From Choristoneura fumiferana (taxonomy: Eukaryota > Arthropoda > Insecta > Lepidoptera > Tortricidae), in assembly GCF_025370935.1 (NCBI RefSeq), contig NC_133472.1, positions 2,176,161-2,240,160 on the forward strand: a stretch of DNA of 64,000 nucleotides. The letters are read 5' to 3'. Position 1 is the first letter of the stretch. Each line of letters starts with the position of its first letter. A program made the translations under genes and the position numbers. The notes beneath the pieces are model-generated. The model saw only the letters and a program-made list of their open reading frames with translations, was not told the origin of the DNA and did no database searches. Below, piece by piece: positions 44,991 through 55,800 of this stretch.

Positions 44991-46101
44991 CTGTAATAAA
45001 CCTTAACTAACAATACCTAAAGATCTCATAAATTTAATATTAAAAGGCGCCTTCGTAAGCTTAGAATACTAAATGACCAGATTAAATGAGCATTTTCTTT
45101 CCAATGTTGACCTTTCTACAATTCCGTCCACGGAACAGATAGTATACGTTAGGTACGTTAGGCTATGTTTCCACCAGCGATGTGCGAGGATGTGTTGAGA
45201 GAATAGTGTTTTTCATGAATCAATAGTAACGCTTCATATACCTCGCTCCGCTCTGCTGTTTCCACTAGAGCTGTGCAGTGTGAGGATAGGTAAATGAATC
45301 ACATCTCTGGTAGAAACGCCGCCTTATACTGCCCTCCTAAGGCAGAAGGCGGTATCTCAAAAAAAAAACACTTTTAAGTTACACGTGTCTTAAGTGCCTA
45401 CTAGGGATTTATACATCTTGCGCTGTCTTCAGCTAACTCATTACTAACACAACTAAACTCAACTAAATAGTAGATTGTACAACAAGAGCATAAAACGAGC
45501 TATTTTAACTGAGAAGTTCATATAGCCACCCACGCCGGTACGGCGAGGGTGGATAGACACGTCGAGGGGAAAATGGGTTTAATGCTTGAGTTTTACACTC
45601 GCTTTTCACTTCGATTGAGAGGAAATGAAATAGCAACAGTGGAAACTATTCTTCACTTACTAGGTGGATGGATGTATAATTAAAAAATAGTTTTATTAAT
45701 TTAATTGATTGATTTTTAGTTTTACATACGTATAATTAAAATTACCTACCTACCTATAATATTAATAATTTTGTTTGTGGCTGTTGACACCTGATTACCT
45801 TGGTCTTAGACAAAGATTTTACTTTATACACTAGAGCATAAGAAGTAATTTTATGTCGCCTAGATCCAGCATAAATACCTACCAACTTTAGGAGCATGAG
45901 AAGTGAAAGTGTTTTTTTTTAGATACCGCCTTTTGCCTTAAGATGACAGTATTGGTGTCAACGTGTAACGAATGAAAATTATTATTTATTCAATAAAATA
46001 AGCTAGCAAAAGTAGCGATGACGTTTGAGGTTATGATTAATTCAAAATATTTTTTGTCATGTCTTCACCTATATCGAAACTGCCCTATATTATACCGAAG
46101 G

Positions 46102-46233
46102 TACAGTCAGGGGCAAAGATATCGACACGGCCAAAGGTACAAAAATATGTATACACGACTTTATGCAACATTAAGGCCGTGTATACATATTTTTACAACT
46201 TTAACTGTGTCGATATCTTTGCCCTTGACTGTA
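46102..46233. mobile_element. MITE with TACAGTCA termini, block copy 2
   Basis: Counterpart of 39209-39344, with small internal deletions. Confidence 0.7.
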
Positions 46234-47891
46234 CCTAGTGAATTTTTGTCACAAATAATTGAATTATTTTGGACAAACAGATGGAAATTGTACGAATTTC
46301 CGTTTTTAATTAAACAAAAAAAAAAAAAAGTCGGCAATATTTACAGCACATATAGCCATAAACGGAACAATACGTAATGGAGTAGAAAAATTGCAAAACA
46401 GCTGTTTAACCAAAACTACAAAGTATTTAGATTGTTTGACTGTTAAAAAAATGTTCTTAACCCTTAATAAGGCCCTATTTATTGGAGCATACTACCACAG
46501 AATCAAAAGCAGCTATCGAATACACACCTGTCAAAGGATATTTTTAAAGCTAGTAGTATTTTTATTAACTACAATGGATCTTGTTACTTATAACTAAAAC
46601 AATAAGGTCGATTTTCCAAGACAATGCACGTGGTCGCTAAATCGCCCCTACCCTTTGAAGGGTTCAGTGTCGCTTTCTGTTCCGTGGATGCCCTACATCA
46701 TACCTCAATACACGCTGAAGCTGCGTCAAAACCGCCGACAAGATCGCGGCTCGGCTTGCACCGAGTCAAAAACGCAGGGCGATATTGACGCCAGCGTTTT
46801 CTAGCTTCCTTGTGGTCCGCAGTAAAAATAATTATAATTACCTTAAACAAAATGGACATCGAAGGCTACATACATAATGTAACGAAAACCTTAAAAAAAA
46901 TATTATCAACAATAAATAAAACAAACTAACAACTAATATTAACATATAAAATAATCCCGTGAAAAGCACATCCAGTTAATAATACATTGTTAATAACAAT
47001 ATTGCTATATAATACAATAATACTAATAAAACATTTAATAATACTTTCAAATCATAGATTCTATATGAACAAATTGGTCGTATCAAATCAACCAAAGCAG
47101 TGGCCATTTTTTAAACGCCCGATCGCTCGCTATCTTACTCACCATCTCTTTCTACGCTCGTTTTATACCGTGTGATAGAAAGAAATGGTGAAAACAAATT
47201 GTGATTCCGAGTGCGTCCAACAATAAGGCCTCGTTTGTTTTTTATCTCAGTCCGGGAACTCAATTAGAAAGTGTTAGCTATAGGTAGTCATTCACGATGA
47301 CGCGTGCCGCGGTTCTTATTACAATGTCGTTAATGTCTAATGATGACAAAATCACGCGTCTTCGTGGATGGCACTAGGTATAGATATTTTTCATCACAAG
47401 AGCTGCCAAGAGCGCAATCAGCGGCATCGGCAATATTTTGAAAAAAAAAAATAGTTTTTCTTTTACAAATATACAATTTTACTCGCAAATGTGATGAAAA
47501 ACATTGTATGTCGCACGGGCGGTACTAGAATTACGAACATCGACTCATTAAAGCCTCTCTAATAGACTCTCGTTCGTAATTCCTTATTTACCGCCCTTAA
47601 GACACAATGTACTATTCTTGTTTAACCGACTTCAAAAAAGGAGGAGGATCACGCCTTTAATGACAAGTAAAGAGCCTATCACACAACACACTGACAACTC
47701 TCTGATATCTCACTAAATTGGTGTCCAACCTACTACACATTTGGAGCCAAATTTCGGATGTTCTAGTTTCGGTAAATTATCGCTAGATGGCGTTAGAGAC
47801 ATGACACAGATGTCAAAGCTGTCAAACCTTACGATACGACACTAGCGCCAACCGGCTTCCCGAATGCTCCACGATAGCCCACGGACCCAGA

Positions 47892-48020
47892 ACGGCTATT
47901 ACGAAATTCGAAAATCAAAGTTCCTATCGTACCATCCATGTCACTCTCGTATTAAATAAATATTAGCGTCTGCGGTACGGTACGATACGAACTTCGATTT
48001 TCGAATTACGTAGTAGACTC
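47892..48020. mobile_element. Palindromic MITE, block copy 2
   Basis: Counterpart of 41329-41456; arms more symmetrical here (ATTCGAAAATCAAAGTTC / GAACTTCGATTTTCGAAT). Confidence 0.7.
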
Positions 48021-48438
48021 TCAATTTCGGTTCTAGTTAGTACAAATTTTCTGCCAAAACAGAAACTCCAATTTACCACGGAAACCTCAAAAAAATAAAA
48101 ATCTACCAGTCTGAAGTCGGTGACGTCAGCACGCCAGCAGGAGTTACTATAGACGTCTACTCACCTACATAATATAATACACTCCTGCTGCTCGTGCTGA
48201 GCACGACTTCAGACTGGTAGATAGTTATTTTCATGGTTTTTTGTAGTCGGTAAATTATTTTGTTATACATTTTTTTTCACGCTTTTTAGTGTAAATAATC
48301 TAAGATACAATAGTTTAATGTCAACTGCTCGTCACCTTTTACAAAAGATTGCTTATTCCGATGCAGAGACGTTCATTATTGAGGAGTCCTGGTGCTTCAC
48401 CACCCGTTCCATTTCACCATATGCATTACGACGAGCAT

Positions 48439-49960
48439 AAATTGCTTAGCAACTGTGTTAAAGTAATTGAAATTTACCCCTGAAATGCTTGTTATTGAGT
48501 AGTAACTCCGATGGCCAACTGTGGTCTTCATCATGTTCCACTTCACCAAATGATGATTTTCAAGAGCAAATGCACGAGCTACTACTAAATATATCGTAAT
48601 TACTAATTACCATAAGTGTCCCTACAACATTTGAAGAGTTCCCTCGATTTCCTTAGGATCCAATCATCAGATCCTAATTTGGTGCTTATGGGACCTAATT
48701 GAAAGCAATCGGTTCACAAATGACGGAGTTCTGAAGTAACAAACATAAAAAAAATACAACCGAATTGATAACCTCCTCCTTTTTTTAAGTCGGTTAAAAA
48801 ATATTAGCCAACACCCGATAGATGTTTCCACTACTCGTATATTTGCATTGCAAAATGACATCTATGCCAAAGTATTCACTTCCAACACTGCTGAATCAAG
48901 ACCAAATTCAAATTTGACAGCGAAAGTGACGGCGTCCTTGACATGCCATTTCCTCTAGTTTTTCTATTCTGTAATATTTTATCACGATTCAACATGTATA
49001 GTTAAAGGCTGACCAGAATTATAAAAAACCTCGCCAAATTGCGGCAAACCAATAGAACTAATTTCTTGCACTGGTAACACTAAATTCAAATGTCATGTGT
49101 CTATTGCTGTCAAAGTTTAACGTTGTTTGCGCGTGGTATTTTAAAGTGTTATTTTGTTTTTTTGATCGTTAAAATGCCAAAGATTATCCATAGCTTCGGA
49201 AGGAAAATAATTCACAATGTATAAAGGTATATGTCATAGGAAAAGTCTGAGGGATTAGAAAATATTCCTTTAAATAACATCACCGACACCGTTGTCAATT
49301 TGACTGATAGGTATCGTATAGTAAGTGTAAAGAATGTTGAAATATAAAACGTAGAAGTGCTGCCCTCGAGTCAGGTTTTTTATATTCCTGGTCAGCCTTT
49401 AAAGTTTTTCCACGTATAAGTCTTTTTGACATTGACATAAGATCGATTTTTACTTGGCCTGTGTAAAAACTTTTTTCACTACATTTATTACCAATGTCAA
49501 CAAGTGTCAAGTAATGTCGGCTTGCGTCAACCATATTTGTTTTTTTGCAACAGAACAAAGTAAACTATCTTGATCTGTCTTAATGAACTAGGTACATATA
49601 ATGAAACCATCACAATGTCATAATTATTACTTGCTTTTATTTATTTTATAAAATACTTTTTTCGGTAAGACAGTTCAACATTGTTTACCTTAAACCAAAG
49701 CCAACTTTACTTGTGTCCATTCGCGTCAACTACTGACATTTGTCAACTGGTGTCAAAATGGGTGAGACAGTGCCAACTGTATAATAAAAGGTCCTTAGCA
49801 GTTAAAGTTCGGTTGATGAGTACTGGTAGCCCCTAGGTATGCCTCTGGATTGTTAATTAGTGTCGACATATGTCAACTATAAAATAAAGTCGTGCTTAGG
49901 AAAAGTTCATTTGGTTAAGGCTTCTGGTAGCCATATAAGCGGCATAAGGATGCCTCTGAT
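48439..49960. other. AT-rich spacer, no supported gene
   Basis: A short reading frame starting ATGCCAAAGATTATCCATAG at 49173 closes after 16 codons. GTGTCAA-like phrases increase toward the right, leading into the 49967 array. Confidence 0.35.
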
Positions 49961-49966
49961 TAGCGT

Positions 49967-50217
49967 CAACATGTGTCAACTGGCGTCAACAAGTGCCAAC
50001 TCGTGTCGACAAGCTTCAACTGGTGTCGACAAGTGTCCACTGGTGACAAGTGTCAACTGGTGTCAACAAGTGTCAACTGGCGACAAGCGTCCACTGGTGT
50101 CAAGTGTCAACTGGTGTCAACAAGTGTCAACTGGTGTCGACAAGTGTCCACTGGTGACAAGTGTCAACTGGTGTCAACAAGTGTCAACTGGCGACAAGCG
50201 TCCACTGGTGTCAAGTG
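49967..50217. repeat. GTGTCAACTGGTGTC minisatellite with 111-bp higher order
   Basis: Variants of an 11-12 bp phrase (G-T-G-T-C-[A/G]-A-C-[A/T]...) alternate as CAACTGGTGT / CAACAAGTGT / CCACTGGTGA. A longer stretch starting TGGTGACAAGTGTCAACTGG at 50041 recurs at 50152, so the array has a 111-bp higher-order period. The open frames across it follow from the repeat. Confidence 0.85.
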
Positions 50218-50355
50218 GTTAGCAGTTGAGGTCGGCGCGCGAGGTCAGAGACAGGCTCGGCCGCCGGGCGGGCTACTCGTAGCCCTTCAACAAACCCTAG
50301 GGATGCCTCTGGTTTGGCACAGGGATACTGAAACAAGAGATTTTAGGTTAAAGTC

Positions 50356-51027
50356 TAACAGCCTTATTCATAAAAAGTTAGTGCCTCCTTGAAGGCTCCT
50401 TGAAGGCCCGATGCTAAAAAACATGATTCATAAACGTCTGTTAGCGCTAATCAGTCGATCAAGGCTCTGCTAAAGTTAGAGGACCGTAGACCCTCCTTTA
50501 TCTCTCTGCTAAGTCACAAAACGGCCGCCACAAGTTTGAACAGCTGACTTTGACAAGAGCAAAAACCATACCGAAGATATTTTTAGTGAAGGCAGGGCTA
50601 CGCAGATTAAAAAAAAAACAGGAAAATTTATTTTCAGGAATTTGTATTTAAAAATCCTCTAAATTAGCAACAATAAATTAACAATAAATATGAAAAAAAA
50701 TAAGGATGATTAACACAATTATGGCTTTTTGCACAACATAAACATGCGGATCGGAAATGGCGGGAAAACAAACATCTCGCTTTTTATTTTTTTTCCTGCT
50801 GTCAATTTTTTTTTTTTATTATCGATTAGGCCATTTTTTGTCTTTGATTTGTCAAGGTGGCCAACATAACGCGTCTAATCCGTCTATCAGCAGCTCAACA
50901 ACTAGCAGACTGCTAGCAAGCGTTTATGAATCATACTTCTCGACAACCGTCTAACAAGCTTAATCAGTCTGCTAAGTAACAGACCGATCAAACCTCAATT
51001 AAGGATTTTTTATGAATAAGGCTGTTA
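50356..51027. mobile_element. MITE, TAACAGCCTTATTCATAAAA termini (672 bp)
   Basis: TAACAGCCTTATTCATAAAA and TTTTTTATGAATAAGGCTGTTA are terminal inverted repeats; a TA lies at both ends. The interior contains GTCTGTTAGCGCTAATCAGT and related inverted phrases near the right (CAACCGTCTAACAAGC). No ORF supported. Confidence 0.7.
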
Positions 51028-51277
51028 ATCTTTTCATTTTTCATTTCATTTTCAAAGTAATTCTCAGTGCCCATTTCACCATCCTCTTTTAAGTAACTGT
51101 ACGGGATGTAGATGTACCGTAACAAAAAACATGCAGATAGTATTCGAGAAAACTCAATTTTAATCGCGGAAAAACCACCACCACGTACATATAAGAAAGG
51201 GCGTAAGTACGTGTGTGTCGCGCGCGGTCGGATGAAGACGACTGCCCGTTAGCACGCAATCTACCTGTCATATGTTT

Positions 51278-51482
51278 TAATCATCATCATCATCATCCCA
51301 GCCTATATACGTCCCACTGCTGGGCACAGGCCTCCTCTCAGAACAAGAGGGCTTGGGCCATAGTTCCCACGCGGGCCCAGTGCGGATTGGGAACTTCACA
51401 CGCACCATTGAATTGCTTCGCAGATTTGTGCAGGTTTCCTCACGATGTTTTCCTTCACCGCAAAGCTCGTGGTAAATGTTTT
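51278..51482 (-). mobile_element. GATGAT-tailed SINE, 3' part
   Basis: On the minus strand it ends GCAGTGGGACGTATATAGGC, TGGGATGATGATGATGATG. The 5' tRNA head is missing. Same family as 62145-62405. Confidence 0.75.
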
Positions 51483-52000
51483 AATACAAAAACTTAAAAC
51501 TAAACCAAGGACCCTAATGAGCACGTCGCTAATAGTAACATTATTTAATGTGAAGAATATCTGTGATGCCGTTCATTTATTTTCCTTATTATACGATTTT
51601 CTCAAAAACAATTTAAACATTTGGTTAATACGGTATTTGACAACTCCTGATTTTGCCATATCTTAATATTATTATGAAAATATAGATATACAGATAGTGT
51701 TTAGCGAAGAGAAATTTAAATCGGTTGAAAATTGGATTTATAGTGATTATTGAAAATCTATATACCTGTCTCTTTCTCAAACGCTTTTCTCTATGCATCA
51801 AGTATGGCGGTACTGGCGTGTGACGTCACATGCCAGTATGTCTTTCTCTGTCTAATCTCGAATTTCAAACCTTTATAACTTTGTTATTTGTAAAGGTAGC
51901 TTAAAAATTGTTTCTCTATTCGATAACAGGCATTGTGTAGTTTTAATTTATACAAAATATACATAATAATTGTTTACGCAAAACGTAACATAGTAGGTCG

Positions 52001-52530
52001 GGTCGTGTAGAAGTCCCTTTACGGGAATGTGTGATGGACCCTTAAATCATGTTTTATTGTTTTTGACAGCCTATGTATGTCTATGGACCGGTCAGTCATT
52101 TCGGAGTCATTCCAAGTCAGTGAGAGACGTTACACGTCAATAACGATCTCGGGGTCAGAGCGGAGCTCAGTGTCAAATCGTGTCATTAAGTAATCTAAGG
52201 TCATCTCAATCATATTTATAGATATAAACAGTTGTACGGTGTCAGTAACGCGAAAATATAGTGGTGAACGTAATATAATTTAATTTCATCGTCATAACCT
52301 CAACCCTTCACAAGACACCGGCGGCAGCTGGCTACAGGAGGCAGCAGCTGTCCAGACCGATCCCAGGGGCTCGGGAGAGGGTCTGACTTCACATCAGCAT
52401 CATCATCAATCAGCGACGACCAAGGCTCGGCCTGCCCATCGAACCCGCGAGGCCAGCGGTTTGGTCTAAGTATCACGTCACATCAAATCAACCCACCGGC
52501 AGTTCTCAGGGCGAGAATTGCCAACAATAG
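52001..52530. other. Candidate transposon terminal sequence abutting Raf
   Basis: Moderately GC-rich (ACCGGCGGCAGCTGGCTACA and on to TTCTCAGGGCGAGAATTGCC) and unlike the flanking AT-rich DNA. It might be a solo LTR or 5' part of a retroelement; I cannot define both ends or a target duplication. It begins right at the apparent stop of the last Raf exon. Confidence 0.3.
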
Positions 52531-52884
52531 TCAAATACCGTATTCAACTGATAATCCGATTACATACCCGTAGAAAGCAGGAAAATTCGTGTCATTGTTG
52601 AACTGAAAGTTGACTGGCGTTTTCGGTGACGCACAGCTGTAGCTCAAGTAATCGTCTGACGCATGCAACTGCCTGTTCATATTGGGTTCCGAGGCGCTCC
52701 TAGTGATCTTGGGCATTGCTCGGAGCATGGCTTCTAATGATGCGAGAATCTGCCGGAAGAGAGGGCGCTGTTCCCTGTCGAATTTGATGCAGTCGTTGAA
52801 CAGCCGTTTTAAGGCTTGCGGAGCGTCCTGTCGGAGGTAGCGAGGATCCGGTGTCAGCAGACCTCGGCCGACCATCCATAGGAT
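52531..52884 (-). CDS. phl: Raf last visible coding exon
   Basis: Acceptor [21 protein letters not shown] through [14 protein letters not shown] to N-F-P-A-F-Y-G. The open frame continues 11 codons to TGA at 52533-52531, but a good donor (TACGG|GTATGTA) at 52568 may send the transcript to a further 3' exon. Either end leaves the kinase and 14-3-3 motif intact. Confidence 0.92.
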   Translation of the reverse strand: MLWMVGRGLLTPDPRYLRQDAPQALKRLFNDCIKFDREQRPLFRQILASLEAMLRAMPKITRSASEPNMNRQLHASDDYLSYSCASPKTPVNFQFNNDTNFPAFYGYVIGLSVEYGI

Positions 52885-55800
52885 CTGAAAAAGAAACGCT
52901 GTCAAAAATACCTAGCGGAAGTGTGCAAGTATGGCGATGGCGAACAATATTTTGATATGCATCCTCTTTGCTGTCGGTGGCTGATTGGCGCAAGTCCTAT
53001 GCCGCGCGCCTTCGATCGTAAAAAAAGGCGGCAGTCAGCCAGACTTGAAAAAAACTCTCGTCGGACATATATATATTGTAGGATTCGATTTGTAGCATTC
53101 GAACATGGCGGATGTAGACGATATCTAATTTTGGTATTTCTGCTTCTTTGGCTAGTTGAAGTATAATTTTGATAGTGTTTTATGCGACGATTAACCTTAA
53201 CAGTGAACAGTGATCACAAAATTCTATATGCTCTCGTGTCTGACATTTTTTAATGCGCAAGTGGTCGCCGCGTGGTTTCTGGAATTTTGCTATCAAGTTG
53301 CAAAAACTACAATCACGTACAACATGCATAAGAAGAATATTATTTATCTTTAATTTAACTGACATTGGAAGCCTTATGGCGCCATTAAGAGGAATAAATA
53401 TATATATTGTAACAAACTTTATACGTCTTAAAACTAGCTAGTGAAGTGGCGGTGCGGGGTATTGCGGCTTTACGGACTTTAGCGAGCGTCATACATCGAA
53501 GTCGGCTTCATTGAGGTATGTTTTTCATGAATTGTTCTCTAGACATAATGCTGCACAGAAGAGCAAATAAGCCACGGCCTTGGTAGCAGTCACTATTCGA
53601 AGGTTTATTAAACAGGAAGTATGGGCGAAGCGGCATGAGGAGTGACGTAGTTAAGAGTCCAGTGTGGGAGGTGAACTCTTACTCTTAGATCATGGATACC
53701 GTAAGGTCGGGGTACTTTGACCCTGAAGGGTAACTCTGGCCGTTGGGATTAAGTCGGTCCTGGTTTTATTATTGTTTTGAAAAGGTATCGCTCTTTGTCA
53801 TGTGGTAGGTGTTCATTGATCGATTACGTTTTTATTTCACGTTTTATGTGGTTTATAAATGGGCCAAAGTAACCATCCAATGGGTCAAAGTATCCCGACC
53901 TTACGGTAATTGATTTCTATAGTATAGTATAGTATATTTGTGTATCGTTCAGTTTGTCACAGGCAGCCCTTGGCTCGACTAAAACAGTATTTGACACGAT
54001 CAAAGCAGTATTTGACTCGACCTAAACAGTGCCACCACTGATGTCTTTGACTCATCTAAAACATTATTTCATTCAACCAAAACAGTATTTGACTCGACCT
54101 AAACAGTATACTCGTATTACTCCACCACTAATATCTTTGACTCATCTAAAACATTATTTCATTCGACCAAAACAGTATTTGACTCGATCAAAACAGTATT
54201 TGACTCGATCAAAACAGTATTTGACCCGATCAGAACAGTATTTGATTCGACCAAAACAGTACCTACTTTAATCCACCATTTATGTCCTTGACTCGTCTAA
54301 AACGAGTTAAATGTGTTAATGCCAAATGTTATTACGGCTGTACGATGGATACCGGAGATGGGCCACTGAAGCAAATTTAGAGAGCACAATAAATGCGTAC
54401 TTTTCCTATAAAATACGCTGGAAAACCATTATGCATTAAATCTATCATCATCATCATCATCATCCTAGCCTATATACGTCCCACTGCTGGGCACAGGCCT
54501 CCTCTCAGAACAAGAGGGCTTGGGCCATAGTTCCCACGCGGGCCCAGTGCGGATTGGCCGTGGTGGCCTACTGGTTTGACCTATCGCCTCTCAAGCTCAA
54601 GGTCGTGGGTTCGAACCCCGGCTCGCACCTCTGTACATAACAGTACACAATTAACTCATAATCAGCCAAGGAGCTCACCTGATCCTTGTTGTTCAAGTTG
54701 TTGTAAGGCAGCGTCTGCGCCATGAGCTCGTACAAAACTATCCCGAAAGCGTAAACATCGGAACGAAACGTGTACGGCGCACGTTCTTCCATGCGAATCA
54801 CTTCGGGCGCCATCCATAGTATAGAGCCGGTTGGCTGTTGCCACTGAATGCCGCCGGCCGATTGGGTGTCTGAAAAAAAAAAAAAAAAAAAACTCGAACC
54901 CCTCGCCCTTTACCACGAAGTGCAAAATTCCAACTTCGTATCTTGCCGTCCCGCTGACGCTTTAGTATTTGACACGAGAGTGAGAGGGACGGCACGAACG
55001 GGATCATTATCAAACTTTGTGCAGTGTTAGTCACAACCTAAAAAAAGCTGTTTCCCTTTACACTATTATTAAGACAACCGACACACCGGTAACCGGTAAG
55101 GCAGCCGGTGAAATTATTGGCACTTGAGGTATCCCATCTTAGGCCTCTAGGTTGGCAACGCTTCTGCAATACCCCTGGTGTTGCAGATGTTTATGGGCGG
55201 TGGTGATCTCTTACCATCAGGAGACCCATTTATTTGCTTGTTTGCCATCCAGTCGAATAAAAAAAAATTACTGCTGTTATTTGAGTGAAAAGATAACTGG
55301 GCTACAGTCGGCTATACACTACAGATAATTGACTATCGGAATCGAAAAAATATGCTTAATATTTGTAATAATTTTTAACAGAGTAGTAGCTCCATACACG
55401 ACAGTGGTTTGCGCAAAGTTTGATAACGACCCAACTAAACCATAGTTCATATAGAACTGGCACGCAGGTGTGTGTTAATTAAAAGATTAAAAAAACTAAG
55501 ATGTAAAAAATAAAAAAAGACGATCGCAACATCGTCCACGTTTTGAAGTCTTAATTCTAAAAGTTTGCTTCGGATAGGTTTATGCACTTTAAAATTGTAT
55601 ACGATGGAAGTTGAACGACGAAAATTTGAATAGCGAACAAACACTTAGAAAATCCCAGATGGTCCGGGTCGAAGGTCGCTAAATCGTTAAATTTACCAAA
55701 AACCACGGTGTGCAGGGTCTTAAAAAATCACAAGGGTTCTCTGTCTTTCGAAAAAAAAAGAAGAAAATCCAGGTTTGTCCGATAAGGATTTTTCTCGCAA

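Larger units (their letters stand above)
41983..48438. repeat. Duplicated block, copy 2 (6.5 kb)
   Basis: Collinear with 35656-41882 and ending at the same ATTACGACGAGCAT, after which unique sequence continues. It has many small indels and base changes against copy 1, one extra MITE (42176-42790) and one missing MITE (the 40427 element). Confidence 0.9.

Noticed and set aside
49860..50392. Two overlapping ORFs of 120 and 139 codons rich in Ser-Thr-Gly-Val
   Set aside because: They are translations of the GTGTCAACTGG minisatellite.
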